From Actinomadura latina NBRC 106108 (lineage in GTDB: Bacteria; Actinomycetota; Actinomycetes; Streptosporangiales; Streptosporangiaceae): 64,000 nt of DNA. The position numbers were made by a program, and so were the translations under genes. Positions 53,013 to 60,737 of the stretch are shown here, one piece after another. The DNA is taken from positions 1,010,403 through 1,074,402 of the forward strand of contig NZ_BCQS01000003.1 in NCBI RefSeq assembly GCF_001552195.1. Reading direction: 5' to 3'. A model generated the notes under the pieces. That model had not been told where the DNA came from. It was given only the letters and a program-made list of their open reading frames with translations, and searched no databases. The first letter of the stretch is position 1. Each line of letters opens with the position of its first letter.

Positions 53013-54941
53013 GTGGTCGGGAGCCGGCAGCGGCCTGGTGGCCGACCGGAGTCCGTGGGCAGGGTCCGCGTCGTGCTCGGGCTGGTCTCCGCCGCGGTCG
53101 CCGTGGCGCTGTGCGTCGTGCTCGTCGACACGTACGTCCTGCGCGCCGAATGGTGGCAGGTGCGGCACACCGTGACCGGCGAGCCCGTCACGCCGCAGCG
53201 CGAGGTCGGGCCGCCCCCGGGCCCGCTCGCGGTGAGCTGGGAGAAGACGACCCGGATGCAGCACGGCGCCGCCGGCGGCTACGACGGCGTCGCCTACCAG
53301 GTCGCGCAGGGGCAGGTCGTGACCGCCTCCGGCCACGGGCTGGAGGTGCGGGACGCGCGGACCGGCGGCGACCGCTGGAGCTACCGCCGCTCCGGGTGGA
53401 CGCTGCTCGGCTGGACGTCCACGCGGTCCCGGCTGGTCGCCTACTTCGAGCGGAACGGCGACCGGCGCGACCGGGCGCTCGTCGCCTTCGACGCGCTCTC
53501 GGGCGGGCTGCTGTGGCGGCGGGAGGGCGAGCGTCCCGCGGCGGTGTCCCGGACGACGCTGCGCTGGCCCGCCGGATCGGACATTGTCCTCACCACCGAC
53601 GAGCGGCACCGCACGCTGTTCGGCGTCTCCGCGGTGACGGGCAGCCGGGTGTGGCGGCTGGCGCTGCCGCGCGGCTGCCGGCTGTTCGAGGGCGGCGCGC
53701 ACCCGTCCGACGGCCGGGAGGACCTCGCCGCGTTCGGCCTGGACTGCCGGGAGGAGGCGGGGCGGCGCCGCAGCCGGCTGCTGGCCGTCGACCCGGCGAA
53801 GGGCACCGTCCGCTGGGACGAGCGGCTCGGCTCCAAGGAGTCGCCCGAGGTCTCGATGCTGGACGGGGTGACGCTCGCCTCGGACGGGACGGCGCTGCGC
53901 GCGTTCGGCGCGGACGGCGGCCAGTTCGGCGTCTGGAAGGGCGACGGGGTGTGCGGCGACCTGATGTGCCCGGGGGTGCTGACGCCGGGGCGGCTCGTGG
54001 TCGTCTACCACCCGGACGGGTCCGGCGGCGCCCGCATGGAGGCGGTGGACGTGGCGTCCGGGCGGGTCGACTGGGGCCGCGACGTCCCCGCGTACGCGGC
54101 GCTCGCGCAGGCCGGCGGGCACGTCTTCGCGCTGCGCCCGCGGCTGTCGGAGGGGCTGCTGCCGGCCGGCGTCGACATCGTCGAGCCCGGCGACGGCAGC
54201 GCCACCACCGCGCCCGCGCCGTTCTCGATGGACCCGGACCTGCCGGGCGCGCGGCCGTGGCTCGCGGCGGCGGGCGGGCTGCTGTACGTGTCCGTCCCGC
54301 AGGCGGCGCCCCGCCCGGACGGTGCGGCGCGGCTGCTCGCCCTGCGCGGCGGGCGCACCGGCACCGGCCCGGCCGAACTCGGCGGGGTGCCCGTGGCGGA
54401 CTGGCCGGACGCGTGCTCGCTGCTCACCAGGACCGACCTCGTCACGGCGCGGATGGACGGCTACACGGCCGCGCCGAGCCGCGCGTCGGCGGGGCCGGTC
54501 CGGCTGCCGCGCCCGGTGTCCTGCACCTACGAGCCGCGCGACGAACGCGACGAACGCGGCAAACGCGCCAAGCGGGAGTCCGGGGACGACGCGGACGACG
54601 AGAAGAGCCCGAAGCCGAGCACGTCAGGGTCGCCGAAGCCGTCCGTGCGCGCGTCCGAGGACACCGATCCGGCCGTGCGGGGCCTCACCGTGAGCGTCCG
54701 CTGGGTGGCCGAGACGGACGAGGCCGCCTCCCGGATGCTGGACGCCCTGCAGGCCACGCAGGCGCAGGCGCGGCGGCGCCGCGACATCGGCGGGGACGAG
54801 GCGTACGAGATCGGCCCGACCGCCGGGATGATCGCGCTGCGCGTCGCCCGGTACGTCGTGGTGGTGGAGGCGAACCGCCCGCCGGGCGCCGCCGCGCGCA
54901 TCGCCCGGTCGGTCGCGTTCCGGCTGCACCACCCCACCTGA
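53013..54941 (+). CDS. Membrane-anchored PQQ-like beta-propeller protein
   Basis: This is a 642-aa protein. It has a short basic N-terminus, one membrane helix (VVLGLVSAAVAVALCVVLVDTYVL), then repeated propeller blades with the pattern 'VxARDxxTGxxxWxY' (LEVRDARTGGDRWSYR, LVAFDALSGGLLWRRE, LLAVDPAKGTVRWDE, MEAVDVASGRVDWGRD). A charged, Ser/Lys-rich linker follows near residues 510-550, then a C-terminal domain of about 90 residues that resembles DUF3558-like lipoprotein folds (VAETDEAASRMLDALQ, AYEIGPTAGMIALRVARYVVVVEANRPP). The start is GTG 53013 after GGGAGGAGG. Function is unknown; it is probably extracytoplasmic scaffolding. Confidence 0.78.
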   Translation: MVGSRQRPGGRPESVGRVRVVLGLVSAAVAVALCVVLVDTYVLRAEWWQVRHTVTGEPVTPQREVGPPPGPLAVSWEKTTRMQHGAAGGYDGVAYQVAQGQVVTASGHGLEVRDARTGGDRWSYRRSGWTLLGWTSTRSRLVAYFERNGDRRDRALVAFDALSGGLLWRREGERPAAVSRTTLRWPAGSDIVLTTDERHRTLFGVSAVTGSRVWRLALPRGCRLFEGGAHPSDGREDLAAFGLDCREEAGRRRSRLLAVDPAKGTVRWDERLGSKESPEVSMLDGVTLASDGTALRAFGADGGQFGVWKGDGVCGDLMCPGVLTPGRLVVVYHPDGSGGARMEAVDVASGRVDWGRDVPAYAALAQAGGHVFALRPRLSEGLLPAGVDIVEPGDGSATTAPAPFSMDPDLPGARPWLAAAGGLLYVSVPQAAPRPDGAARLLALRGGRTGTGPAELGGVPVADWPDACSLLTRTDLVTARMDGYTAAPSRASAGPVRLPRPVSCTYEPRDERDERGKRAKRESGDDADDEKSPKPSTSGSPKPSVRASEDTDPAVRGLTVSVRWVAETDEAASRMLDALQATQAQARRRRDIGGDEAYEIGPTAGMIALRVARYVVVVEANRPPGAAARIARSVAFRLHHPT

Positions 54942-54949
54942 CCGGCGGG

Positions 54950-56071
54950 TCAGAACTCGGGGACGGGCTCGGCGACCGCCTCGGTGGAGCGGTCCGCCCA
55001 GGCCTCCAGTTGCGCGACGAAGCGCGCGGCGTGGACGGGCCAGTGGAACCGCGCGCGGGCCGCCTCGTAGCCGCGCTTGCCCAGCTCCGTGCGGAGGGCC
55101 GGGTCGTTCCGCAGCCCCAGGACGGCCTTCGCGGCGGCCTGCGGGTCGCCGAACGGGACGACCAGCCCGCAGCCGGCCGGTTCGACGATGCCGACCGCCG
55201 CCGGGTTCGGCGTGGTGATCACCGGGATGCCGTGCGCCATGTACTCGACGACCTTCGTCGGCATCGAGTGCCGGTAGTTCGGCTCGTCGTGCAGCAGTGC
55301 CAGCCCGGCCATCGCGCCCTCGGCGATCCGCAGCGCCCGGTCGTTCGGGACGAACCCGTACCAGCGCACGAGCCCCTCCCGCTGGGCGCTCCGCAGCGCG
55401 TCCCGGACGTCGGCGTCGGCCGCGCCGATCAGCTCCACCAGGATGCCCTCGGCGGCCAGCGGGCGGGCCATCTCGATCATGTCGAGGGCGCCGCGCGCCC
55501 GGGACAGCTGCCCGACGTAGACGGCGCGCCGGCCGTCCGGCGGGCCGGGCGGCCGGTCGGAGACGTAGGTGGTGTTGGGCACGACCGGGTGGTCCCCGCG
55601 GAACCGGGCCCGGTAGCCCTCCTCGGCGAGCAGCAGCCGGTGCCGCCGCTCGCTGCGCCGCTCCAGACGGTGCACGGCCGGGCGCAGCACGGGCCGCGCC
55701 GGGGCGGGCAGCCAGTCCTTGGCGGACAGCGCGGCGGCGGTGTCCTCGTGGACGTCCCACACGACCGTCCGCTCCCGGACCTCGCGGGGGAGGGACACCA
55801 GCAGCTCGGGGTCGTGCAGCAGGACCACGTCCGCGTACCGGGCGTGCTCGGTGAGCGCCCGGTGGGCGGCGCGCAGGGCCCGGAGCCGGTGCCGCCCCGT
55901 GGCCCGCGGGACGTCCACCGGGCTGATCTGCCGCCACGGGGTCGCATTGCATGCCCGGAATGGGGCGATATATGTGACCTCGTGGCCGGCGTCGAGCAGC
56001 GCGCGAATCTGCCGGTGCAGAATGCGTGCGTCCTCGGGATGGTGCACCACCGTGCAAACACAGACCCGCAT
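54950..56071 (-). CDS. GT4-family glycosyltransferase
   Basis: This is a 373-aa GT-B enzyme. The N-domain begins MRVCVCTVVHHPEDARILHRQIRALLDAGHEVTYIAPF. The C-domain contains AVYVGQLSRARGALDMIEMA, VELIGAADADVRDAL, and the EX7E-like region PNYRHSMPTKVVEYMAHGIPVITTPNPAAVGIVEPAGCGLVVP. It should transfer a sugar from a nucleotide donor during surface polysaccharide assembly. ATG 56071 has GGAG 8 nt upstream. It is last in the minus-strand half of the glycan locus and convergent with the propeller gene. Confidence 0.88.
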   Translation of the reverse strand: MRVCVCTVVHHPEDARILHRQIRALLDAGHEVTYIAPFRACNATPWRQISPVDVPRATGRHRLRALRAAHRALTEHARYADVVLLHDPELLVSLPREVRERTVVWDVHEDTAAALSAKDWLPAPARPVLRPAVHRLERRSERRHRLLLAEEGYRARFRGDHPVVPNTTYVSDRPPGPPDGRRAVYVGQLSRARGALDMIEMARPLAAEGILVELIGAADADVRDALRSAQREGLVRWYGFVPNDRALRIAEGAMAGLALLHDEPNYRHSMPTKVVEYMAHGIPVITTPNPAAVGIVEPAGCGLVVPFGDPQAAAKAVLGLRNDPALRTELGKRGYEAARARFHWPVHAARFVAQLEAWADRSTEAVAEPVPEF

Positions 56072-56194
56072 CACACTCACTCCGTAACGCGCTGGAATCA
56101 TCATCTACGTCCGATTCTCGGCGGCTGAGGGAAATTGCCGATGAATTCCCGCCGTCCTCGACATGGACGCTGCCGGGCGACTCGTCCCCCTCTG

Positions 56195-57457
56195 CTAGAG
56201 GAGTTCCACGGTGTCCAGCTGGGAGTCGCGCGTCCGGCCGCGGGTGTCGAACAGCAGCCGCGCGTGCCGCGTCAGCGTCCCGGCGTCGTAGGCGGCGTGG
56301 TCGGCCAGCACGATCGCCAGGTCGGCCTCCCGGAGCGCGGCGGCCAGGTCGTCGCCCGCGTGCGGGACCGGCGCGCCGTCGACGTCCCAGGACGCGACGA
56401 ACGGGTCGTGGAACGCCAGGTCGGCGCCCAGCCGGGCCAGCCGCCGCGCCACCGGGCGGGCCGGCGACTCGCGCTGGTCGGCGATGTCGGCCTTGTAGGT
56501 GACGCCGAGCAGCACGACCCGGGCGCCCTTCAGCGCGCGTCCCTCCCGGTTGAGCAGCTGCTGGGCGCGTTCCGCGACGTACCGGGGCATCCGGTCGTTG
56601 ATCTCCTGGGCCAGCTCCACGAACCGGAACGGGTAGCCCAGCGACCTGACCTTGTACGACAGGTAGTTCGGGTCGATCGGGATGCAGTGCCCGCCGACGC
56701 CCGGCCCCGGCCGGAACGCCTGGAACCCGAACGGCTTCGTGGCCGCGCAGTCGATCGCGTCCCACAGGTCGATGCCCAGCTCGTTGCAGAACACCGCCAT
56801 CTCGTTGACCAGCGCGATGTTGACGTGCCGGTAGGTGTTCTCCAGCAGCTTCGCCATCTCGGCCTCGCGGGTGCCCCTGGCCTGCACGACCCGGTCGACG
56901 AACTTGCCGTAGAACGCCGACGCCGCCGACGCGCACGCCGGGCCCAGCCCGCCGACGATCTTCGGGGTGTTGCGCACCCCGTAGACCGGGTTGCCCGGGT
57001 CGATCCGCTCCGGCGAGAACGCCAGGTGGAACTCCTCGCCCGCGACCAGGCCGGACGTCTCCAGGATCGGCCGGACGACCTCCTCGGTCGTGCCCGGGTA
57101 GGTGGTCGACTCCAGCACCACCAGCGTCCCCGGCTCCAGGTGCCGCGCGACCGCCTCCGCCGCGCCGCGCACGGCGGTGAGGTCGGGGCCGCCCTCCGGC
57201 GACAGCGGCGTCGGCACGCAGATGACCACGGTGCGGGCGCCGTCCAGGACGTCCTCGTGCAGGCTCGGGGCGAACCCGGCCTCCAGCATCTCCTCGATCT
57301 CGGCGGGCGAGACGTCGTCGATGTGCGACAGGCCCGCCTTGAGGCCGGCGACCACGCGCGCGTCGCGGTCGAGGCCGCCGACCCGCAGGCCGGCCCGGCA
57401 GGCCTCCCGCGCGAGCGGCAGGCCGACGTAGCCGAGTCCGATGACCACAAGATCCAT
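56195..57457 (-). CDS. UDP-N-acetyl-hexosamine 6-dehydrogenase (WecC/WbpA-like)
   Basis: This is a 420-aa nucleotide-sugar dehydrogenase. It has VVIGLGYVGLPLAREACRAG, VPTPLSPEGGPDLTAV, VLESTTYPGTTEEVVRPI, FSPERIDPGN, and the active-site region RPGPGVGGHCIPIDPNYL with catalytic Cys. These features match WbpA/WecC, which oxidise UDP-GlcNAc or UDP-ManNAc to the uronic acid, more than UDP-glucose dehydrogenase. With the nearby WecB epimerase, a UDP-ManNAc uronic acid product is likely. ATG 57457 is followed immediately by the Rossmann strand. Confidence 0.9.
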   Translation of the reverse strand: MDLVVIGLGYVGLPLAREACRAGLRVGGLDRDARVVAGLKAGLSHIDDVSPAEIEEMLEAGFAPSLHEDVLDGARTVVICVPTPLSPEGGPDLTAVRGAAEAVARHLEPGTLVVLESTTYPGTTEEVVRPILETSGLVAGEEFHLAFSPERIDPGNPVYGVRNTPKIVGGLGPACASAASAFYGKFVDRVVQARGTREAEMAKLLENTYRHVNIALVNEMAVFCNELGIDLWDAIDCAATKPFGFQAFRPGPGVGGHCIPIDPNYLSYKVRSLGYPFRFVELAQEINDRMPRYVAERAQQLLNREGRALKGARVVLLGVTYKADIADQRESPARPVARRLARLGADLAFHDPFVASWDVDGAPVPHAGDDLAAALREADLAIVLADHAAYDAGTLTRHARLLFDTRGRTRDSQLDTVELL

Positions 57458-57476
57458 GCGCCCGGCTCCCTTCGAT

Positions 57477-58919
57477 CTAGGTGAGTCGGTAGGCGGCCCG
57501 GTATCGCTCGGTGACGGCGCGCCAGGTGCGTTCCGCCGCGACCCATTCCCGGGCCGACCGTCCGATTTTCTGTCTTTGATCGGGAGCGTAAGCCAGATCT
57601 TCCAGACAATTCGCCCATGCTTCCGGGTCTTCCGGAACTGTTAACGCGCCCGTCACGCCCGGTTCCACGATTTCCCGCAGAGCTTTGACATCACTGGCTA
57701 CGACGGGGATTCCCCCTGCCATCGCCTCGATCGGCTTGAGAGGCGTCACCAATTGGCACACCCGGTCCGCCCGGCGCGGAACCGCGAACACATCGAGGAC
57801 GGCGTGGAATCGGCGAACGGACTCCATCGGCACCCGCCCGGTGAACACGGCGTGAACCCCGTGCCGGGCGGCCCGCCGTTCGAGCCGCGTCCGCTCCGGG
57901 CCGTCCCCGACGAGCAGGAGCGTGACGGGCGCGCCGCGGTCGCGGAGCAGGGCGGCGGCGTCGATCAGCGTGTCGATGCCCTCGTAGCCGTAGAACGACG
58001 AGGTGAGGCCCACGACCGTCGCGGTCCCCGGGATGCCGAGTCGCTCGCGCAGGTCCCGCGCGCCGGGGAGCGGCTCCAGGAACGCCTCGTCCACGCCGTT
58101 CGGGACCGTGAAGATCTTCTCCTCGGGGATGCCGCGGGACGCGATCTCGGCCCGCATCGCCTCGCCGAGCGTGACGACGGCGTCCGCCTCGGCCATCCGG
58201 CGCGTTTCGAGCTCGCGGGTCAGCCGGTAGAAGTCGTCGGTCTCGCGGTGGGCGGGGTCGCGGGACAGCCAGGAGTCCTCCAGGAAGCCCCGCACCTCGT
58301 AGACGACGGGGATGCCGTGGCGGCGTCCCAGTTCCAGCGCGACGGCCGCGTTCAGATGGTTGCTGACCGCGTGCAGGACGGCCGGCCGCAGTTCCTCGAC
58401 CAGCCGTCCGGCCAGATCGGCGCCCTTCCCGACGGCCTTGACGGGATCGGACGGCGGCAGCCAGGGCAGCAGCCGGTGGTACGGGACGCCGTCGACGTCC
58501 ACCCGCGCCCGCGCGTCGCCGACGCCCTGGCTGAGCGGGTAGCCGAGCCGGGTGACCACGTGGGTGTCGAGGCCCGTCTCCCGCTGGGCGAGCGCGATCC
58601 GGTGCGTCCGGACGGTGTATCCGGCGCTCGTGCACGGCAGCGCGTTCGTCACGAACTGCAGAACGGTGCTGCCGGGCCTGGGCTCGCGCCGCGCGGCGCT
58701 TGGGGGCTGCGCAAGGAGGGCACGCAGGTCTTCGGTCTCGCGCCGGACGTCCCGGGGCTCCGGGACGGCCAGCGGCGACTGCCGCAGCCGGGCACCGAAC
58801 GGGGTGCGCGCGACCAGCCGCACCGCCAGTCGCGACGCCCGGCCCGGATCGTCCCGCAGCTGCCGGCAGGCGAGTCCGGCCAGGTAGACGGGTTTCTTCA
58901 GTACGGATTGGTCGACCAC
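57477..58919 (-). CDS. GT4-family glycosyltransferase
   Basis: This is a 480-aa GT-B enzyme. An N-terminal region of about 75 helical, basic residues precedes the fold (VLQFVTNALPCTSAGYTVRTHRIALAQRETGLDTHVVTRLG). The C-domain shows VGLTSSFYGYEGIDTLIDAAALL, LLLVGDGPERTRLERRAARHG, and the donor site FAVPRRADRVCQLVTPLKPIEAMAGGIPVVASDVKALREIV. The start is probably GTG 58919, only 24 bp from the divergent wecB start. It lies upstream of the WecC-like gene and is codirectional. Confidence 0.86.
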   Translation of the reverse strand: MVDQSVLKKPVYLAGLACRQLRDDPGRASRLAVRLVARTPFGARLRQSPLAVPEPRDVRRETEDLRALLAQPPSAARREPRPGSTVLQFVTNALPCTSAGYTVRTHRIALAQRETGLDTHVVTRLGYPLSQGVGDARARVDVDGVPYHRLLPWLPPSDPVKAVGKGADLAGRLVEELRPAVLHAVSNHLNAAVALELGRRHGIPVVYEVRGFLEDSWLSRDPAHRETDDFYRLTRELETRRMAEADAVVTLGEAMRAEIASRGIPEEKIFTVPNGVDEAFLEPLPGARDLRERLGIPGTATVVGLTSSFYGYEGIDTLIDAAALLRDRGAPVTLLLVGDGPERTRLERRAARHGVHAVFTGRVPMESVRRFHAVLDVFAVPRRADRVCQLVTPLKPIEAMAGGIPVVASDVKALREIVEPGVTGALTVPEDPEAWANCLEDLAYAPDQRQKIGRSAREWVAAERTWRAVTERYRAAYRLT

Positions 58920-58943
58920 GGGGCCGGACGCTAAGCGACCCCG

Positions 58944-60044
58944 ATGAACAGAAGGGAAATTGTGTTGGCACCCATCGTGCACGTCCTCGGGGCGCGGCCG
59001 AACTTCGTCAAGGCCGCCCCGGTCATCGCCGCCCTGCGCGCCGCAGGCGCCGAGCAGGCGGTGATCCACACGGGTCAGCACTACGACGCCCGGATGTCGG
59101 ACATCTTCTTCGCCGAGCTGGGGCTTCCCGAGCCCGACGTCAACCTCGGCGTCGGCTCGGGCGGGCACGCCGAGCAGACCGCCGCGCTCATGATCGGCCT
59201 GGAGGGGGAGTTCACGAGCCGTTCACCCGCGCTGGTCATCGTGTACGGCGACGTGAACTCGACCATCGCCGCCGCCCTCGTCGCGGCCAAACTGCACATC
59301 CCGGTCGCCCATGTGGAGGCCGGGCTGCGCAGCTTCGACATGACCATGCCGGAGGAGGTGAACCGGCGGATCACCGACCAGCTGTCCGCGCTGTGCCTGG
59401 TCACGAGCCCGGAGGGGATCGGGCACCTGGCCGCCGAGGGCGTCCCGGTGTCCCGGACGCACCTGGTCGGCAACCCGATGATCGACACGCTGCTCGCGAA
59501 CCTCGACTCCTTCGACACGGCCGCAGTCCGGGAGGCCCACGGCCTGCCGGAGCGGTACGTCCTGGCGACCATGCACCGCCCCGCGAACGTGGACGCGCCC
59601 GAGACCGCGTCCGCCCTCGTCCGGCACCTGCACGGCGTCGCCGACCTCGCCGACCTGGTCATCCCCGTGCACCCGCGCGGCCGCGCGAACCTCCTGGCCG
59701 CCGGGCTGGACGACCACTCCGGCGTGCACATCCTGGACCCGCTCGGGTACACCGACTTCATCGCCGCCGTGCGGGGGGCGGCGGCGGTGGTCACGGACTC
59801 GGGCGGCCTCCAGGAGGAGACGACGATCCTCGGCGTGCCGTGCCTGACCGTCCGTCCCAACACCGAGCGGCCGATCACCATCACGCACGGCACGAACCGC
59901 CTCGTCACGTTCGAGGAACTCGTGCCCGCCGCGCGCAAGGCCCTGGAGTCGGGCACGCCGCCGGCCGACCGGAGACCACCCCTGTGGGACGGCCACGCCG
60001 GCCCCCGCATCGCCGAAGTGATCATGGAGTTCCTGAGTGAGTGA
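58944..60044 (+). CDS. wecB: UDP-N-acetylglucosamine 2-epimerase (non-hydrolysing)
   Basis: This 366-aa enzyme interconverts UDP-GlcNAc and UDP-ManNAc. It has VHVLGARPNFVKAAPVIAAL, TGQHYDARMSDIFF, VYGDVNSTIAAALVAAKLHIPVAHVEAGLRSFD with catalytic acidic residues, MPEEVNRRITDQLS, a conserved THRPxNVD-like MHRPANVD, and TDSGGLQEE. ATG 58944 gives a leaderless-type geometry; an in-frame GTG at 58962 with AGAAGGGA four bases upstream is an equally possible start. It overlaps the next gene by 8 nt. Confidence 0.94.
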   Translation: MNRREIVLAPIVHVLGARPNFVKAAPVIAALRAAGAEQAVIHTGQHYDARMSDIFFAELGLPEPDVNLGVGSGGHAEQTAALMIGLEGEFTSRSPALVIVYGDVNSTIAAALVAAKLHIPVAHVEAGLRSFDMTMPEEVNRRITDQLSALCLVTSPEGIGHLAAEGVPVSRTHLVGNPMIDTLLANLDSFDTAAVREAHGLPERYVLATMHRPANVDAPETASALVRHLHGVADLADLVIPVHPRGRANLLAAGLDDHSGVHILDPLGYTDFIAAVRGAAAVVTDSGGLQEETTILGVPCLTVRPNTERPITITHGTNRLVTFEELVPAARKALESGTPPADRRPPLWDGHAGPRIAEVIMEFLSE

Positions 60045-60726
60045 CGCCAAGGACGCGAAGGCGTACCAGCAGCTGGGACGGCTGAAGTCGACGCTGCGGG
60101 AGCGCGAGGCGCGGCTCGCGGAGCTGGAGAAGCGGCTCGCCGCGATGGAGATGTCGACGGCCGTCCAGTTCGGGCGCCTGGTCGCCGGGGCGGCGCGCAA
60201 CCCGAAGCGCGGCAAGCGGCTGCCGAAGGACCTGTACCGGCTGTGGCGCAAGCGGAACGCCGCCGTGTCCGGCTCCGGCTCGTCGCCGGGCGGAGGCGTC
60301 CAGCCCGACCGCGTCGACCGTCCCGAGAACCGCCTGCTCGTCGCGGGCCCCTGCGAGGGGTTGATCATCGCCGGGATCCTGGCGCCGCGCACGGCGGCGC
60401 TGCTCGCCGAGCACACCAGAGTCGTCCCGCTGTACCCGCATGACGCCGCGATCGTCCTGGACAGGGCCGACGTGGACATGCTCGTCGTGGACGCGGCGGC
60501 GGGCGAGCCCGGCGGCCCGTGGGCGTACCTGGGCGTTCCCGGCATGTACGACCGGGATCTCGCGCTGCACGAGATCCGCGAGATCGCCGCCGCCCGCAGG
60601 CTCCCGCTCGTCCTGTGGGGACAGGAGCCGCCCGCGACCCTCGCGTCCCTGCGCTGGGACGCCGTGCTGGCCGGAGGCGCCACCGCACCCGGCCGGCTCG
60701 CCGACGTTCTCGAACCGGCCCGTTGA
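60037..60726 (+). CDS. Coiled-coil protein of the glycan locus, unknown function
   Basis: This is a 229-aa protein. The first 45 residues form a heptad-rich coiled coil (LGRLKSTLREREARLAELEKRLAAME), followed by a basic linker and a Gly/Ser stretch. A C-terminal alpha/beta domain of about 130 residues (NRLLVAGPCEGLIIAGILAPRTAALLAEH, VDMLVVDAAAG, LPLVLWGQEPPATLASL) resembles one Rossmann half of a GT-B enzyme but has no donor-binding motif. GTG 60037 lies inside wecB. It is translated just before the tandem glycosyltransferase and may tether or regulate it. Confidence 0.75.
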   Translation: MSDAKDAKAYQQLGRLKSTLREREARLAELEKRLAAMEMSTAVQFGRLVAGAARNPKRGKRLPKDLYRLWRKRNAAVSGSGSSPGGGVQPDRVDRPENRLLVAGPCEGLIIAGILAPRTAALLAEHTRVVPLYPHDAAIVLDRADVDMLVVDAAAGEPGGPWAYLGVPGMYDRDLALHEIREIAAARRLPLVLWGQEPPATLASLRWDAVLAGGATAPGRLADVLEPAR

Positions 60727-60737
60727 AAGGAACAACC

